From: Uranotaenia lowii
Taxonomy: Eukaryota > Arthropoda > Insecta > Diptera > Culicidae
Length of the DNA: 64,000 nt
Assembly: GCF_029784155.1 (NCBI RefSeq)
Contig: NC_073691.1
Location: forward strand, 96,027,617-96,091,616
Direction: 5' to 3'
In this document: piece by piece, positions 46,485 to 58,980 of the stretch
Layout: each line of letters opens with the position of its first letter
Position numbering within the stretch: the stretch's first letter is position 1
Position numbers and translations under genes: made by a program
The notes under the pieces: model-generated
The model's input: the letters and a program-made list of their open reading frames with translations, nothing else
Database searches by the model: none
Told to the model about the DNA's origin: nothing

Positions 46485-46530
46485 TAAATAAAAAGATCTC
46501 TTCACTCAGATCCTATGTTTGTGTGTTCGT
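46485..46530 (+). repeat. 3' fragment of the tRNA-derived SINE
   Basis: Reads agatctcttcactcagatcc, then tatgtttgtgtgttcgtt, matching the tail of the SINE at 6611-6850. Confidence 0.7.
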
Positions 46531-46689
46531 TAATTAAGATATTTCGGAAAAAAAATTTGTTAAGCTGAAAAGGGGATATTTTCTGATGTTTTCGCTAGCC
46601 CTAAATGATGGCTCATCTTAGATGATGGTAGCTTTAAATCCAAATGCCTTCTATTACAGTTCATGACAAATTTGTGGTACCATTGAGCC

Positions 46690-46945
46690 ATTACTCAGTT
46701 AAAAAATAACGCCAATATCAACATTTCTTTTATGTATTGTCCAAACATGTTAAACCGCAAAAGCATAAATCTGCTGCGTACATTTAGGAGTAAAACAATA
46801 TTTAAAAATTACTATCCTACGTTGTTGAAAAGCTAAAAACGAACTTTTAGACAGATGAAATTTACCTTTTATAAACGTATGTTGCAAAACAATGTTATAT
46901 GATTGATGTGCGTTTGGATGTTATGGCAGGAACCGGGCCCTTGAG
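46690..46945 (-). mobile_element. MITE family F fragment
   Basis: Reverse-orientation F words: tgcgtacatttaggagtaaa, acagatgaaatttacc, taaacgtatgttgcaaaaca. Strongly diverged; ends lost. Confidence 0.6.
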
Positions 46946-49080
46946 TAGATAATATTAAGCTAGCTCAAGTTTTAAGAATGTTGTATAGTAAATTATGATA
47001 GTTGCAACAAAGTTTTATGTTTTGAGTGTTTGTGTTTTGGGTAAGAGTTAGTTTCACATAGTTAGGAAAAATCGACAACGAATCGACGAATGCATATGTA
47101 GGTCCATAGTTGAATCTTGTAAAAGTTGAAACATATCAATTATTTGTGAAACAGTTTAAACAATAATTACATGAAAATATAGCTATAAGGCAGTATAGTA
47201 TGTTCAAAAATTATAAAATGAATTATTGTAGTAAGTAAAAACAACAACCACATATTGATTGAATTTTTTTATGTCTCTTTTATATGGACTTTCATCGTTT
47301 GACTGGTATCAAAAGATACCTTCAATGCTTTGAATAATTCTAAAAGTTGCAACATCACTTGTTCTTCAAAATATATTCCACATCTTGCAACATGTTAAAA
47401 GGCAGATATTTGTTTTGAGAACTTTAAGTGGAGAATGGAAAAATTTAGAAAGAAGAGTTGAGGTAGGCGGTTTTAGCTTAGAACATGGGTGGCCAAAGCT
47501 TTTTCCAGAATAACCACATTCTAATCTTAGTTCTATTTAAGAGTTGGGGATTTTTCAATATTTGACATATTAAAAGTACATTTGAATAAAAGATGTGTAT
47601 TGGGATGAATCCAATGGTCCGAAAATCAATCAAAACAAACACTCAGGATACGTTTCCTGTTGGAAACATTCCGATTGTATAATGGGATAGCGCCTCTCGC
47701 TACTGCTTCGCCTGGCTGGTATGCAATCTCGATCAGCGCTCCTATCAGCTATGCAAACCGAGTCGCATCATTCAGAATCATCGGTTCAGCAAACATCGCA
47801 TATCGGAGATGAGTGAGATACAAACTGATCCATTCTGAATGTAGCTCACTCAGTATCTGCCTGAATTATATGAAATTCAAAATTATTTTTTTAAGGACGA
47901 GAAAAATCAAACAGTTGTGCGGGACACCATAAATTCTCAGTAGTTTTAACGTGACGTACGACATTTTGATAAGAGAACTTGTAAAAATTGAAAAACACGG
48001 CGAAAGTGAACATCTTTCCCTCACAAACACAACTGCAATTTGATTTTGATCATACTGATGTTAAAAAACGTTATAACAACAAATAAATTTATTAATTTGC
48101 TTTATATCAAATCAAACAAAATACGCTAATGATCGGCTTCATGTATCATTCACTCACTGCCTGATCCATTCACTCCTGATCGAAGACCAACAAGATTCGC
48201 CATATGCATTGCGCATTGGTGATATTCCAATTTGATGATGGTGCTGCACTGTTTTGACAGCAAGCATCGTGCGAGGTGATCTGTATTTTAGCGATGAATT
48301 GAACGATCAATGATCGGGTAGGTCCAGTAGCAATCAATAACGAAACCCGACCGCTGTACGTTCAGGTGCGAAGTGCAATCAGAAACATTCATTGAAAATG
48401 AGTGATATTCAGAACACTGGATGAATCCTCCTTGTTTAATTAGCTAATACCATCACTTTCAAAAAATCCAATTTTATAGTACTCATAACATATGGGCACA
48501 TGGTAGAAGTGAGTTGACCTTTTTTTTCATAACGCTTGCAGTCGATAAATATCATCCCATCCTTTTCTTTGTCCTTTTTTTTTTAAGGAAAAGTAAGACA
48601 ACTCAACAAAAATTATGGTGTGGCCCGCCAGCCTATCTCATCTCCAAAATTTGGACCACCTGTTCAAAACGTTGGCTACCCATGGCTTTGAACGTAAACG
48701 CGGACAAAACGGATTCAAGTTATTCCATACTTCAGAACAGATCAATTGAACTTTGTACATGGTTCAATTACAAAACCCCTTACTGACGTGAGATAAAAAA
48801 AATCAAACCAGCCCTCTTGGATCTGTTCATAGAGGTTATAATAAACCAGTGATAAATATAAGATTTCAAAAACAATATATTTTGAATTTTCAAAACGCCT
48901 CTAACGTTTAACGGGCCATATTATCTCTACTTTCTGCACCACTCGTGGACTGTTGATTCCGCTTTGCCATATAACTCAGATAAATCCTTATTGTTTAAAT
49001 GCCCAGATGAAAATTGTGCAATAGCTAATTGCTTATGGAAAATCACCCGACTCGAGAGGTTCTAAAGTCTGTTTCGCATA
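46946..49080. other. Intron 3, unassigned
   Basis: 47640-48420 is GC-richer, with repeated gatcca/tcactc words, but no termini, partner copy or coding signal could be fixed. Confidence 0.3.
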
Positions 49081-49194
49081 GAATCTGGTCGGATAAAATT
49101 GATCATTTCTCCGCAAAGAAATAACGTACAACAAAAGTAAAAATGTCGTTTTGTAGGGTTTTTATTGCACTTTAAGGAAAAAAATACATAAAAA

Positions 49195-51034
49195 TCATTC
49201 GTCAGCTTTTCGGATGAATTTTCGAACTTTTTGTGTGATACCACCCATAATTTTCTGCACAGTACTGCTGGTAACCTAATTAGCCATCATGTTCCACCAC
49301 TTTTCCATTTGAGCGGGTTTTTCATGGTTCTGCCACATTTCTTCAGTTTGCCCTTAACTATTGCCCAATATTTCTCGATGGGACGAAAATCCGGACAGTT
49401 TGGTGGATTGATACTTTTTTCAACAAAATCGATCTTGTTCTCTTTATACCACTTAACGACATCCCGGCTGTAGTGGCAGCTTGCCAGGTCCGGCCAGAAC
49501 TTCACCGGACTTTTGTGGGACCGAATGAATGGCAAAACTCTCTTCTGGAGACATTCTTCTTTGGAAACATTTCCATTCAATGTGTCCCCAGTGATGAAAA
49601 TCTTAGTCTTCTTCCCACAACTACAGATCCCTTGCCAAATCATCAACTTCCGAGCAAATTTATCTGCGAAAACAAACTTGAATCTACACGCAACATTCCC
49701 TTTACGCTTAGCAAGGTAAAATTTCAATCATTTTGACGTAAGTTTCGTCGTCCATCAAAATGCATCCGTTGTACTTGGTCGACACTTTCTCGTACAACTT
49801 CCTTGCCCTCGTTTTGGCAACCAGGTTTTGTTTCAGCATCCTTTTGGGGTGTTTGCTTGCATGATACGACCGCAAGCCTTCTCGCAAACAAATTCGTCGA
49901 GCTGTACTGTAGTTCCCCAAGTAACCATAAGCACTAAAGCTTTGCATTTTTATAGCTTTACACCAGCATTCAATGGCTAAATTACACTATATCAGCACAT
50001 CAAGTGCAATTTTGCATTACAACAGCTCTTCGAGTGCTATGTTGCATCATTTTAGAACTATACCACCCTTTTAAAATGCGACTAGCATTTTATCAGCTTT
50101 GCACAATGCTTTTGAAATTCAACATTGCTCTAAATCAGAATAACAAATGCTATATTTTCTAAGCATTAAATTGACATCACACAAGCTTGTTTTAATGCTT
50201 TTAAGCACTATGTAAGCACTAAAGTGGCATTAGGCCAAAGCTCATTAGCATTGATTGATACTGAATCAATGCAAATTCAGGGCACCGGTTGCTAGAAATT
50301 TGATTCAAATAGGTCTTTTTTTCAAAGATTTAACGCGGACCTGATAGGTTCACAGGCAGAGTCAATGTCAAATGTCAGAGCCATATATGTCATGAGTTCG
50401 ATTCCAGGTCATCAGCTGAAAAAATATATCATGTAGAAAACTCAATCCGAGAGATCTTCTCAATATGCATAAGCGAATATAAAAATAATTACAAATTAAG
50501 TATCATGGCAGAAAAATGGAACCAAACAAAAATCCGAAAAACCTTTTTTTTCCGCATGGTCGAACCTCATTTGAACGCCATTTGCATTTTCCCAGCATTT
50601 TGCCCGCCAACGCTATAGCATCAACCAATGCTATAACAGTGCTTTTATAGGATTATACCAGTTTCTGCACTAAAGCAGCAGTTAATTTCGCCAAACCTGG
50701 CTCACAGAGCTAAAATGATGCACAGAATCAAGCTCTATAGCTGACGCTAGAGCATTTTAGTGCTTATGGTTACTTGGGTCGTCTTGAACTTTTTCGACAA
50801 ATCACGCAAGGAGATTCCAGGATTATTGTGAACTGATCGAATTCCAGCTTTCGGTCATATGTTCCACTTTTACGCCTGGTTTGTTTTGCTCGATGTTGTG
50901 GTCTCCCGGTAACGTTACAGCACCAAATTTACAGTCGATTTTGGATATTTCAGGAATTTCGCGATCTTTACCCCTGACCACGTCGGTTTTTCTACGTGAG
51001 TGTGCAGAATTTTCTCTCGCCTTTCGCGTTCCAT
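49195..51034 (-). pseudogene. DD37E transposase, interrupted by MITE and frameshifts
   Basis: ATG at 51034 opens MERERREKILHTHVEKP, continuing into a helix-turn-helix (VKIAKFLKYPKSTVNLVL) before a stop near 50915. NPGISLRDLSKKFKTT follows, then the MITE, then STARRICLREGLRSY and the first catalytic Asp in CILMDDETYVK. After a frameshift, KFWPDLASCHYSRD supplies the second Asp and FRPIEKYWAIVKG the Glu. The residues between that Asp and Glu number 37, giving the DD37E signature directly. A last frame change precedes the C-terminal KADE and TGA at 49195-49197. It is not functional. Confidence 0.93.
49916..50778. mobile_element. MITE family K, nested in the transposase gene
   Basis: The left end CCCAAGTAACCATAAGCACT is mirrored exactly at the right end (AGTGCTTATGGTTACTTGGG), 863 bp. 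A 2-bp TC on each side may be the target duplication. The interior is an irregular array of short words such as AGCACTAAA, AGCATTTTA, TGCATT and GCTTTTAA in both orientations every 20-30 bp. No coding capacity. It splits codons of the transposase just after KKFKTT. Confidence 0.88.
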
Positions 51035-51169
51035 CGTCGATAACTTTTGACTGACTGCTTCAATCTTGATGAAATTTTCACCACTTAGTAAACAAACCAT
51101 CCGGACTGTCAATAGATTCGCGATGTGACAACTAGGGGCGCTACAGTAAATGAAAAGATGCGACCAGTA

Positions 51170-54100
51170 GTGATCAATGAGTTCGTTTATAAATATTAAA
51201 AATTTTGTTTTCCATAAAATTGATTTGGATGTTGGAATGTAATAAATGGCGTAGTTTTGTGCAATGTATAAAAAAATCAGTTACGAAACACTATAATACT
51301 ATCGTGTATCAATTTTTTTGGAAAAAAAATGAAAGACAGTTGGAGGTAGTTGTGGAGAAAAAGATGGATAGACACGCCAGAAAATCAAGGTTTCTGCTCG
51401 GAACACAAGGATTACTCGACACCTGCACACTGCTGAATTCAGCAATACACAACAGGTGGAACAGATTGCCTAATTGAAGGAAGCAAAACGAAGCTTGGTG
51501 TCCAATCATGAAACTGAATCGAAAGTTCTGAGGAAACGGTTACGTGATTTGGAGAAGTCTTCCGAAATATTTTTATTGCATCACATGAACAAGGATTAGT
51601 TCATAGGAAAACTTCGAACTGTACTAAATGAGGCTCTAACTGAAAATCAGACGTAATTTAGGATCGGAAGCAAAAGCCGAATTGGACATCCCAAGAAATA
51701 TCATCTGCATTTGCCATCTGGTATTTAAGCAAACGTTTTAACGTACATTTAAGAACTGAGCTCCGTATGTACAACGGTGGTTGCGGTGGACCAGTAGGAA
51801 AATCAAACAGTTAATAGCAGGTGTTGCAGAGTAACCTATATAAACAAGCAAAATTATAAACTTGACGCTTATAATCTTTAAATTTTATCGATCGCTAGAA
51901 GTGCAAAAACCATTCCGCCGAAATGGAGCTGCGAACTCAGATCTCAGCCGACTAGTGGTTTGTTGGTTTGGCAAACGTGAAGCCCGCAGTTGCAAAACCA
52001 AAATGGCTGAATCGGAAATTTGACCTATTGATTCACCTCCCCCACTTGATAAAGAATGAAGTTCATGGACCTCGAAAAAGCATTTTGAACAGCAAAAATG
52101 TTCCACGGAACTTTTTTTTCAGCTCTATGTGAACTTATAAGTTAGTTCCTTAAGTGAAATCCGAACTTTTGGCTGCCTGGGATTATCCGTCGTTTGGTTT
52201 CACTGGATAACGAGACCAAATCTAGATCGATTTTTGGCGCAGACTTTTCAATCTGGGTTAATCAAAGCAATCTGGATTTTGTTTTGACATGTCACTTTAC
52301 CGCACGGTGTACAATATAATAAGGTGATATCTTCCCGATAATGTCGTCATTATTATCCATCTAGTGATCTACGCGCGCAAAACTTTTTGCTTGGCACGCT
52401 ATAGGCAGATAGTAATGACGTCACTAGTTTGCATTCAAACGAGTTGTTTACTCGCGTTAGTAGCCTACCTTATATAATTATACCGTGACTTTACCGTACA
52501 ATTTGTTTTCACTTGGCCCCACATTCAGGAAGCGCAACTTGAAAACCTTTTCTGGTAAGTCGATTCTTATAAAAAAAAAATTTAATAAAACGTACTTAAA
52601 ACACCGAGAGGATTGTTCGATTAATCCTCACACCACTAAGCCAAGATTGTTCGAGGATAGAATCTCGATAGTAGATTAATCGAAACCCCGACAGGGAGAG
52701 GGGAAAACTTTACAAGACGCACCAGTTAAGCATAATCGCTATTTACAGCGATACCCATCATTTATGAACCAAATTGAAAGTTCACGACGGTTCAGGGATC
52801 ACATTTACATCTTATCAAAAAGAAATAATATGTTAAAAACACGATTTTGGTTATATTTTCGTGAAAATCTTAAACAGCCAGAAAACAAGCCGCAGGGTAG
52901 AACGCCAAAACTAGTGGACAGAACGCACTATACCGAATGGGTGGTGCGAAATGGAACAATGATTATACGGAATATAGTAATTGAAACATCAAATTTTTTA
53001 TTACATGTTCATCGTATTTTTACAAACTAACCATACTTTGGTAAAAAATCATTTATTATAGCTTAATTTAACAAAAATTTTGCATTTCAAAATTCACTTT
53101 TTGATATCCTTATAGGGAAAACGCCTTCAGGTAGGCAACGAAATTCAATTTCTTGACTGATATCGCGGCAAACATGGCGGCAGATAATTTTTTCGAGTCG
53201 AATATTGGTGCACCTTTTTAATTCAAACAAGGACGAAATTTGTTATAATTATGCATGGATATCGTAATTTGAAAGTCAGCAAATAAAAAGGAAAACATTT
53301 TGTTTTGATATTTGGTTTTTCTGAAAAGTTAACAGCACTCAAATTTTGAGCCTAAAACACGCGGTTTTACGGGCATTCTGCCCCAGTTTTTATAAGATTA
53401 ATTTTAGTTAAAATTTGTGGAAGGTTAGTGAAATATAATAAAATATTAATAGTCATTCGAAAGTGCAGACGAGTGTTATAACGAAAAGCTGCAGTTGGAG
53501 CAGATTGCGCAGACTGGTTTGCCATAAAACCTTCTATGTTAATCATAAAAAATTACAAGTTTTAGGCAGAATCCAATAATCCTTCCGTTTCTAAGTATTA
53601 AAGTCGTTTTTGTGAACTTTTCATCTAAAAAATGAATAAATAGCTCGTTTGCTACAATAAAAATGAAGAAAAACACCATTCGGAGCCAAAGGATAGTGTA
53701 TTTTTGAGAAAGAATGGCATGGGCCGTTTTACCTCGCTGGTGCGTCTTGTACAGTTCTCCCCTACCTATCTATTCGGTAGAAAACTGTTCAGATGTGAAC
53801 AAAATGGACGAACGAAAAAGAACGCCGATAGGAAGAAGCGTTGTGAATTTGGCAAATTCGGATTATTCTGATTGCGGCACCAGAAACTCCGGGTCGGGTT
53901 CCGAATTTTTTATTGCTCTCTGCTCAAAGAACATTTACGTACTAAATGTGTAGGAAATTTTCCATAAAAAATCAGAGTTTTGCTCAATTTTACTTCGAGT
54001 TTGTATGGTGGCTCCCCTTTCTAGAAGGGAGAGGGTCTCAAAACTTCTTTGGAACAATTTCGGCCTCAAAAACTTCTCCAATCCGATTCTTTTAAGCAGT

Positions 54101-54189
54101 TTCCGAGTCTTTGCGTTACATACAGACATAAAAAGCCTTTTACATAAGATAAACAAATCAAAACTTTTAAGGTTGATGGGTTGATAAAA
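51170..54189. other. Intron 3, unassigned; possible small repeat at 52310-52490
   Basis: Within 52310-52490 the pair AATATAATAAGGTGA...TACCTTATATAATTA forms a weak inverted repeat around two-sided GC-rich text, possibly a short MITE. Other frames (for example 51205-51477, 52764-53030) have no recognisable product. Confidence 0.3.
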
Positions 54190-55610
54190 TAGATGTAGTC
54201 AACAAAAATATTAGTTTCTCCCAAAATTCTTATTTTCTAAAAACATCCGATTTTTTACCCTACTAACTTGAAGCAAATTATGTTTGTAATGAAAAATCTT
54301 ATCAAAACGTAGGAAAATTTGTAGTTTTTCATTATTTGTGACGCCATGTAGGCCATTACGCATAATAACACCAGATGCTGTAGTTTTTTGCGTTGCTCGA
54401 ACTAAATTGTACAGTTTTTCAGGAATTAAAGTTTCATTGTGTTGCATACATTTAGGGGTAATCAATACCGTCAACTGGGGCAACATGCAACAATTTTCAA
54501 CTTCAATGGCTTCTAAAAAACTTATGTTCACAGTTAATCGTATCCTTTATGCATCAAAAGTTTTAAGGATGCTGGGGCATCAAATTGGCGTAGTTAAAAA
54601 TTTTTTTGGTTTCTTCAGTTATTTTTAATTTTCTAAAAACATGCGATTTTCACACTCCTTAGAAAATGGGGTAACTTGCAACAAACTTTGTTTTAATGAA
54701 AAATCTTATGAACACGTACGAAAATTCAAAGTGTTTAATATATTTGCGATGCCTTAAAGACTATTACGCATGACAACACCAATTGCAGTAGTTTTTGGGT
54801 CTGTAAAAACAAATTTTCACATTTTTTCTGAAAATAAGGATGCTGCATACATTTAGGGGTTAAATAATACTACGAAAAAATCTACAAGCTGAAATCATTA
54901 AAATAAATGTTTGGATGAATGAAATTTAAATGTTTACAAACGCGTGATGCAAAACATTCATATTCCAGCACATGGAAACGAGATTTACAAGGTATTTCTT
55001 TGATTTGCATTTTGTTGCATTTAACCCCAGACACCTAACTGAATTTTAAAAATATTCATTTAAAAAAATTGGGTGATTGTTCGAAAAATATTTTTACACC
55101 AACAATGTTGGTATAACATGAGGAAACCTGTAAAAAGTTTGTAGGTAATTTTATCAAGCCGAACCGTCATACTGGGTAATGTTTTTTTCGGCATCAAAAA
55201 ATGTTAAAATTTGTATATTTATTTTCCGATTTTTCAAATTTTACATAAAAATAAAAAATTTAATACAACTAGCTTAAGATGCGAGAAATTATGTCATCAT
55301 CATTTTGTTATCATTAAAAGATAACTTTATTACAATACATTAAATTAAAAATTGATTCAATGTAGTGTTATATAAATGTTGCATCGAACCCCGCTGTTGC
55401 ATGATGCCCCGTTTGACGGTACTTTAAAAATTTCTACAAGCTGAAATTATGAAAAAAAAAAGTTTGGGTGAAATTTTCATGTTAACAAACGCGTAATGCA
55501 AAACAATCTTATTTCAGCATATGGAAACGAGATTTATGAGGAGTCACTTTGATTTCTTTTGCACTTCTTTCCTTTGTGAAAGGTGACTGAACTAATAAAA
55601 TATTTACTAT
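54190..55610. mobile_element. Outer MITE family F copy, interrupted by another F
   Basis: 54190-54465 (ending tacatttaggggtaatcaa) and 55422-55610 (beginning aaatttctacaagctgaaat) are contiguous in other F copies; compare 54860-54990. They are split here by the complete F at 54468-55419, with TA on both sides. Confidence 0.8.
54468..55419. mobile_element. MITE family F, complete copy (TA-flanked)
   Basis: Starts CCGTCAACTGGGGCAACATG and ends CATGATGCCCCGTTTGACGG, flanked by TA (54466-54467, 55420-55421). 952 bp. The body contains ggggtaacttgcaacaaac, tgcatacatttaggggtt, acaccaacaatgttggt and accgtcatactgggtaa, several of which are variants of the terminal word. It serves as the reference for the many F fragments in the window. 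Confidence 0.9.
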
Positions 55611-56087
55611 AAAAAATTGATCGATTCTACATCAGAAATATGGGTAAATAAATTTCACGCTTTTTTGGATTTTATAAACTAGTGACTAATAGCACTATGA
55701 AGCACATGGCTACACCCAGAAATCAACAAGAAAATCATTATGGTTTGTTGGTTGATTGCATACATTTAGGGTCATTAAGCTTATTTGTATACTGTGAGGG
55801 GGTAATTTGGGTTCAAATCAATATTTTCAATCTTTCACCTCGGAAGGTAGAATTTTCAATGTATCGAAAAAAAGGGATATCATTTTAAATTCCGCACGTC
55901 GTGTAGATTTTTATACTTATTGATTTTTTTAATCATTAATTTAATTATAAGGGTTAACATAATAAATGTACTTCACCAGCTACTTGCTGGCTCTTTCAGC
56001 AACTTTTATCGAATGAATCGATCTTAAACTTTACATACTGCAAATGTCTATTCTCAACTCCTATCCCTGATCTGTTTTATTCCTCAG
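55611..56087. other. 3' end of CAP intron 3
   Basis: AT-rich, with a lone F-like phrase tgcatacatttaggg at 55757. It ends in the pyrimidine-rich acceptor tgttttattcctcag at 56087. Confidence 0.5.
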
Positions 56088-56251
56088 CTCGTTTCACCAT
56101 GGGTCAAAACTTAGCAACGATATGGAGCACGGCCACGCTGGACGATGATCATGATAGCGATTTTCCAGGTCGCATCCGGAAATGGTTCGACGAGGTGAAA
56201 AAGTACTCGTTCGGGGCCAAATTTTCTCTAGCCACCGGGCATTACATGCAG
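56088..56251 (+). CDS. CAP protein exon 4 (core CAP motifs)
   Basis: 164-nt exon from acceptor attcctcag to donor GTATGTATG at 56252. Entering in phase 1 it completes the split codon of exon 3 and encodes residues 117-171: ARFTMGQNLATIW (the G-Q/E-N motif), a short acidic insertion DDDHDSD, FPGRIRKWFDEVKKY (the helix with the conserved Glu) and ATGHYMQ at the end. GHY.Q is the CAP signature, with its His being the second conserved His. It normally continues with a V-W segment, so a further exon is required; I found none in the remaining 7.7 kb. Intron 3 is about 9.9 kb. Confidence 0.93.
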
Positions 56252-57301
56252 GTATGTATGTATGATTGTATGTTCTCATGTTCACTAACAAATGCGGTAA
56301 AAAACTGGATAAATAAACGGCAACAGTATTGACTGAATTGTGTCAGAGGCAAAATAAAAAGACTGAAAGCCTAATTACAGTTCGATGTTATTTTGGATGG
56401 AAAACGTGAGTTTCATGATTTTCTCGTTACTCTCAGTTTTAAAAGTGAAAAATTGTCGATAAAAACTATTTTTAAAAATGGTACTGAATTATAAATTTCA
56501 AACCAATGCTCAAAAAACCCTTTTCAACTAGGAAAAACATTGAATTCCAAAAATTCAATTCGGTCGAGCTAAGCAGAAAAGCTGGAAGCAAAAAAAAGCG
56601 GATGTGGCACGGACTAATTGCTAAGTGGATCGAATGATTCTTTCATGTTCGACCCAACCCGAATGTGCATCGCCATCATCGAAATTCAAATAACAAACAT
56701 ACTATCCTTCGTTGGTACTACATAGCTACATAAACCTACGGATCGTTCCGCTTTTTTGTGTCGTCTCAAAATCATTTCCTATTCATTCGTTCAACCGCTA
56801 CATTCAGATTTCCGTCCGACGACGACGGACGGACATTTGCTTCAGTTTTAATTCAATTCGTGAAACTCTTCTCCTATTTCGAGTTTTAATTACATTTCAC
56901 ACTAGACTCTAGACGCTATTAATCGCGTCGTTCAATCTTCGTTCATTTAGTGGAACGTTTTTCATGCACTAACGAAACTGAGCTCAACTTGATTTTTCTT
57001 AGATTGATTCGTAATTTTCCTTTTTTAAATAGATATATACGTAACTATAAAGAACATCTCAAAAATACTAAATTAAAAGAAATCAAATTTGAACAGTTCA
57101 AATGTGGAGACTATAGATCTCATCTCATCAAACCTTTAAGAAAACATGCATTTTCTGTGAATTCAAGTTTTAAAATCAGTTTTAAACTTCAGAAATATCT
57201 GATTAGTGATTTAGATTCAGAATTCCTACTGAAAATTTAGCATTCGGATTGTGATTTAACTTCCAGCTCTAGAATTCAGATTCCTTTTTTCAAAAAAATC
57301 T
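56252..57301. other. CAP intron 4, unassigned
   Basis: No repeat termini or exon were recognised. A GC-richer patch near 56620-56940 has no coding signal that continues the CAP domain. Confidence 0.35.
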
Positions 57302-57391
57302 GAAAAACCGGGCCGAACCAAACTTTTCCCAAATTTTGTATTGAATATTTGGGCAAACCCGGATAAAACCGGGTAATCTGGTAAGCTTAGT
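57302..57391. repeat. End fragment of the CCGGGCAA-rich repeat (copy 2)
   Basis: Matches the right end of 1926-2413 (accgggccg-aaacttttctc-aaattttgtattgaatatt, gggcaaacccggat). Only about 90 bp are kept. Confidence 0.75.
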
Positions 57392-58189
57392 GTAAAAACC
57401 CTTTAGCCGAAATTTATTCCCCGGCTACACTCTATAAGGAAATGCGAGCTATTTTTCCATGAAAATACTCTTTTATCGATAAAAACACAATAAGAATGCT
57501 CTTACGCGTCGTTTGGGTCAAATAAACTTGAAAGATTCCTGGTGAATTTTAATTAGCGATTTAAAAAAAGGTTGCAAAATTTTCAAACGCCTTTTTCTCA
57601 TGACGTAATAAATGAACTTATACCGTTTTCACGTGTTGGTAATTGATTCAACGTCGGACAACTACCGTAGAAAGAAGCTTTGCATTCAAAATTCTCTATT
57701 TACTAAGAACAGGAAAGAATCCTCAAAAAAATTTTAATTGAAAAATCATAACATGTTTCATCAAAATCAAGGATTTGAAAGTTCCCGGTCAGCCTAATCC
57801 TAAACTGCAGTTTAAAAACCCAAAAATTAGAACAATAATCGTAACCAACATTGAACAACAAAAATGGCAGTTTATAGATCACAATATATATCTGCACTAT
57901 GGACATTACCGTACAATGAGAAAAATCGCTCGTCATGTGATATTTTTGTCAAATCCAACTCACAAATTGGTTTAAATGGTGCTAGATGTACACTTAAACA
58001 AAAAGAAGTGATAACATATTTGAAACAAATCGGAAATAGGGTGTTCAACTCAATTTCAAAAAGTCGTGATTCGGGACACTGGCTCACTAGTTAGAGAAAA
58101 ATATAGTTTTTCAAAGCTTTTGATTCTGATAAAAAATTAAAAAAATCGAGCATACGTGAATTTTTTATACATTTGTCGTAAAAAACTTT
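57392..58189. other. Unassigned
   Basis: AT-rich; frames at 57775-58094 overlap on both strands without a recognisable product. Confidence 0.35.
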
Positions 58190-58980
58190 ACCGAATATGA
58201 CGGATTGGCTTAATGACATCACCTATAAACTTTATATTGCTTTTGTTATCCTATTCCAACAATATTGGTGTAAATACATTTTTTGGACAATCATCAATTT
58301 TTTTAAATGAATATTTTTATGATTCATTTACCAGTCTGGGCTAAAATGCATCAAAATGCAAATCAAATATTCACCTTTGTTGTGTCAGACCATTGCGGAT
58401 ATTGGAAAAATAACAGTTGTAATTCCGGGAACAGTAAAAACCATAGAGGATTTTTATTTTGTCTTTGCCTTAATTACAACTTTTCCCGCTTAGTGATGAA
58501 CCAATTTACAAAAGAATGAACAACTGGCTTCATTATAGCGGTGGATAAATTGTTAGCCTGCTAGTATACTTTACGGCGTTATCATCATCTCAGGGTAACC
58601 AATAGTGATGAGATTCATCAACCTTTTAAATCTTGTTTCCATATGCTGGAATATGATTATTTGGCATTACTCGTTTGTTAAATTCAAAATTTCATCCATC
58701 TGAACATAATTTTTTATGATTTAGGCTAGTAGAATATTTTACCCCTAAATGTATACAGCACCCTTCTGATTTGTTGCAGAGTTTGTTGCAACTTTCCCCT
58801 TTTTTCTTAGTAGGGTGAAAACCGCAGGTTTTTTTTTTAATTTATAAATAACTGGTAAAAGTAATAATTTTTCTGACTACGTCTATTTAATGTCCCATCA
58901 ATCTTTAAACTTTTGATGTACAAGAGGTACAAGATTTTAGAAGCCATTGACATGTTGTCCCAGTTGACGATATTTCAAAG
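58190..58980. mobile_element. MITE family F copy with a ~240-bp insertion
   Basis: F words at 58190-58378 (aatatgacggattggctt, aacaatattggtgt, ctgggctaaaatgcatcaaaa) resume at 58620-58980 (taaatcttgtttccatatg, acccctaaatgtatacagca, ending near tgttgtcccagttgacg). Between them, about 58379-58618 is absent from other F copies, with similar CACCTTT/CAACCTTT words at the two junctions that may be its target duplication. Confidence 0.75.

Larger units (their letters stand above)
49081..51167 (-). mobile_element. ITmD37E-type transposon, copy 2, carrying a nested MITE
   Basis: TA at 49079-49080 and 51168-51169. The left end GAATCTGGTCGGATAAAAT is mirrored imperfectly at the right by CTGGTCGCATCTTTTCAT. 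Without the 863-bp MITE at 49916-50778 it would be about 1.22 kb, normal for the family. It is the same subfamily as the copy starting at 63811. Confidence 0.9.

Noticed and set aside
47640..48420. GC-richer stretch possibly forming another MITE
   Set aside because: No terminal repeats, partner copy or target duplication could be identified.
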